From assembly GCA_027576995.1 (NCBI GenBank), contig JANBQC010000519.1, forward strand, positions 1 through 20,551: 20,551 nt of DNA, written 5' to 3'. The stretch comes from Dimargaris cristalligena. Its lineage: Eukaryota; Kickxellomycota; Dimargaritomycetes; Dimargaritales; Dimargaritaceae. Below are positions 20,201-20,551 of this stretch, in pieces. Below the pieces are notes generated by a model. The model made no database searches. It was not told the DNA's origin and saw nothing but the letters and a program-made list of their open reading frames with translations. The translations under genes were made by a program, and so were the position numbers. Positions within the stretch are counted from its first letter, which is position 1, and each line of letters begins with the position of its first letter.

Positions 20201-20524
20201 TTAAATACACCACTCCCCCTTCCTCTTGTCTCAGTGTGTCTTCTCCACCTATCTATTCCTTTCCACCCCACTCCACTGGACTATATTCCATCCTCCTTCT
20301 CCTCTATTCCATTATCATTTTTCTTAGCCCCCCAGTGTGCTTCGCAGTTCCCTTGGCCCACACTCCCTCCTATCTTTTAACTTTCCCTGTTTATCACACC
20401 CTTGCCGTTTTCAGGCACGCCCCAGGAAGTAGTGGCTCTTCTCAGCTTAGCCAGGTTCCCTTTTGCTCCCACTCCGCCCAGACATTGTGCCACCCCCGCT
20501 CCCTAGCCCTAGTGCATTTCCGAC
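20201..20524 (+). promoter_or_regulatory. Pyrimidine-rich leader or promoter before a possible gene at the window end
   Basis: A TTAAATA element at 20201-20207 is followed by about 300 nt in which the plus strand is dominated by C and T. It includes an acceptor-like CCGTTTTCAG at 20405-20414. The same strand bias is seen upstream of the minus-strand sphingolipid synthase-like gene. This suggests a transcript leader, possibly with an intron. Confidence 0.35.
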
Positions 20525-20551
20525 ATGCCCCCAGTGTCTACCACCACCACC
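20525..20551 (+). CDS. Possible 5' end of a gene cut by the window edge
   Basis: An ATG in acceptable context (GACATGC) opens nine codons reading MPPVSTTTT to the window end, with an in-frame stop 12-15 nt upstream. Only the upstream pyrimidine-rich tract supports it. No function can be assigned. Confidence 0.25.

Larger units (their letters stand above)
17645..20524. other. Intergenic region, no recognisable gene
   Basis: This holds the thioredoxin reductase promoter on the left and a pyrimidine-rich promoter-like tract on the right. Open frames at 17898-18089 plus, 18265-18462 minus, 19385-19609 plus and a following same-frame 59-codon frame ending near 19791 have no motif I can assign. 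Small repeats are listed separately. A heavily interrupted gene could be hidden here; nothing in it can be named by eye. Confidence 0.45.

Overview
The window looks like nuclear DNA from a fungus, most likely an early-diverging lineage (inference). The evidence is spliceosomal introns with GTA-type donors, a low-molecular-weight thioredoxin reductase of the fungal/plant/bacterial type, and a sphingomyelin-synthase-like enzyme. No ribosomal RNA, tRNA, transposon, CRISPR array or bacterial operon was recognised.

Layout, left to right. (1) 92-851, minus: an FKBP-type peptidyl-prolyl isomerase in three exons, one of only 22 nt, with an N-terminal membrane anchor. (2) 3931-5049, minus: a single-exon polytopic membrane protein of the sphingomyelin synthase / PAP2_C family. 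(3) 7057-8550, minus: a single-exon, non-secreted LysM protein of the eukaryotic LYSMD type. (4) 9471-16023, plus: the meiotic MutS homologue MSH5, spread over 26 exons by my manual splicing model. (5) 16374-17644, minus: thioredoxin reductase in two exons, convergent with MSH5. (6) 20525 to the window end, plus: a possible first codon and nine residues of another gene. The remaining DNA, about 860-3930, 5050-7056, 8551-9470 and 17645-20524, holds promoter-like elements and short repeats but no gene I can name.

The genes do not form a pathway: protein folding, sphingolipid synthesis, an unknown LysM role, meiotic crossing-over and thiol redox. Two themes stand out. First, gene architecture is very uneven: compact, GC-rich genes with 0-2 introns sit beside an AT-rich MSH5 broken into exons as short as 16 nt. 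All 25 of its inferred donors begin GTA, and every phase joins without a stop. Second, the FKBP and thioredoxin reductase genes each carry an N-terminal targeting-like extension followed by an in-frame internal ATG in good context, exactly where the canonical cytosolic protein would begin. Each also has a TATA-like element close upstream of the first ATG. This suggests two products from one gene, by leaky scanning or by alternative transcription starts.

I found no convincing undescribed system. The points most worth checking are the paired dual-start arrangement, the microexons, the MSH5 promoter palindrome and a 243-codon unassigned open frame at 8517-9248.
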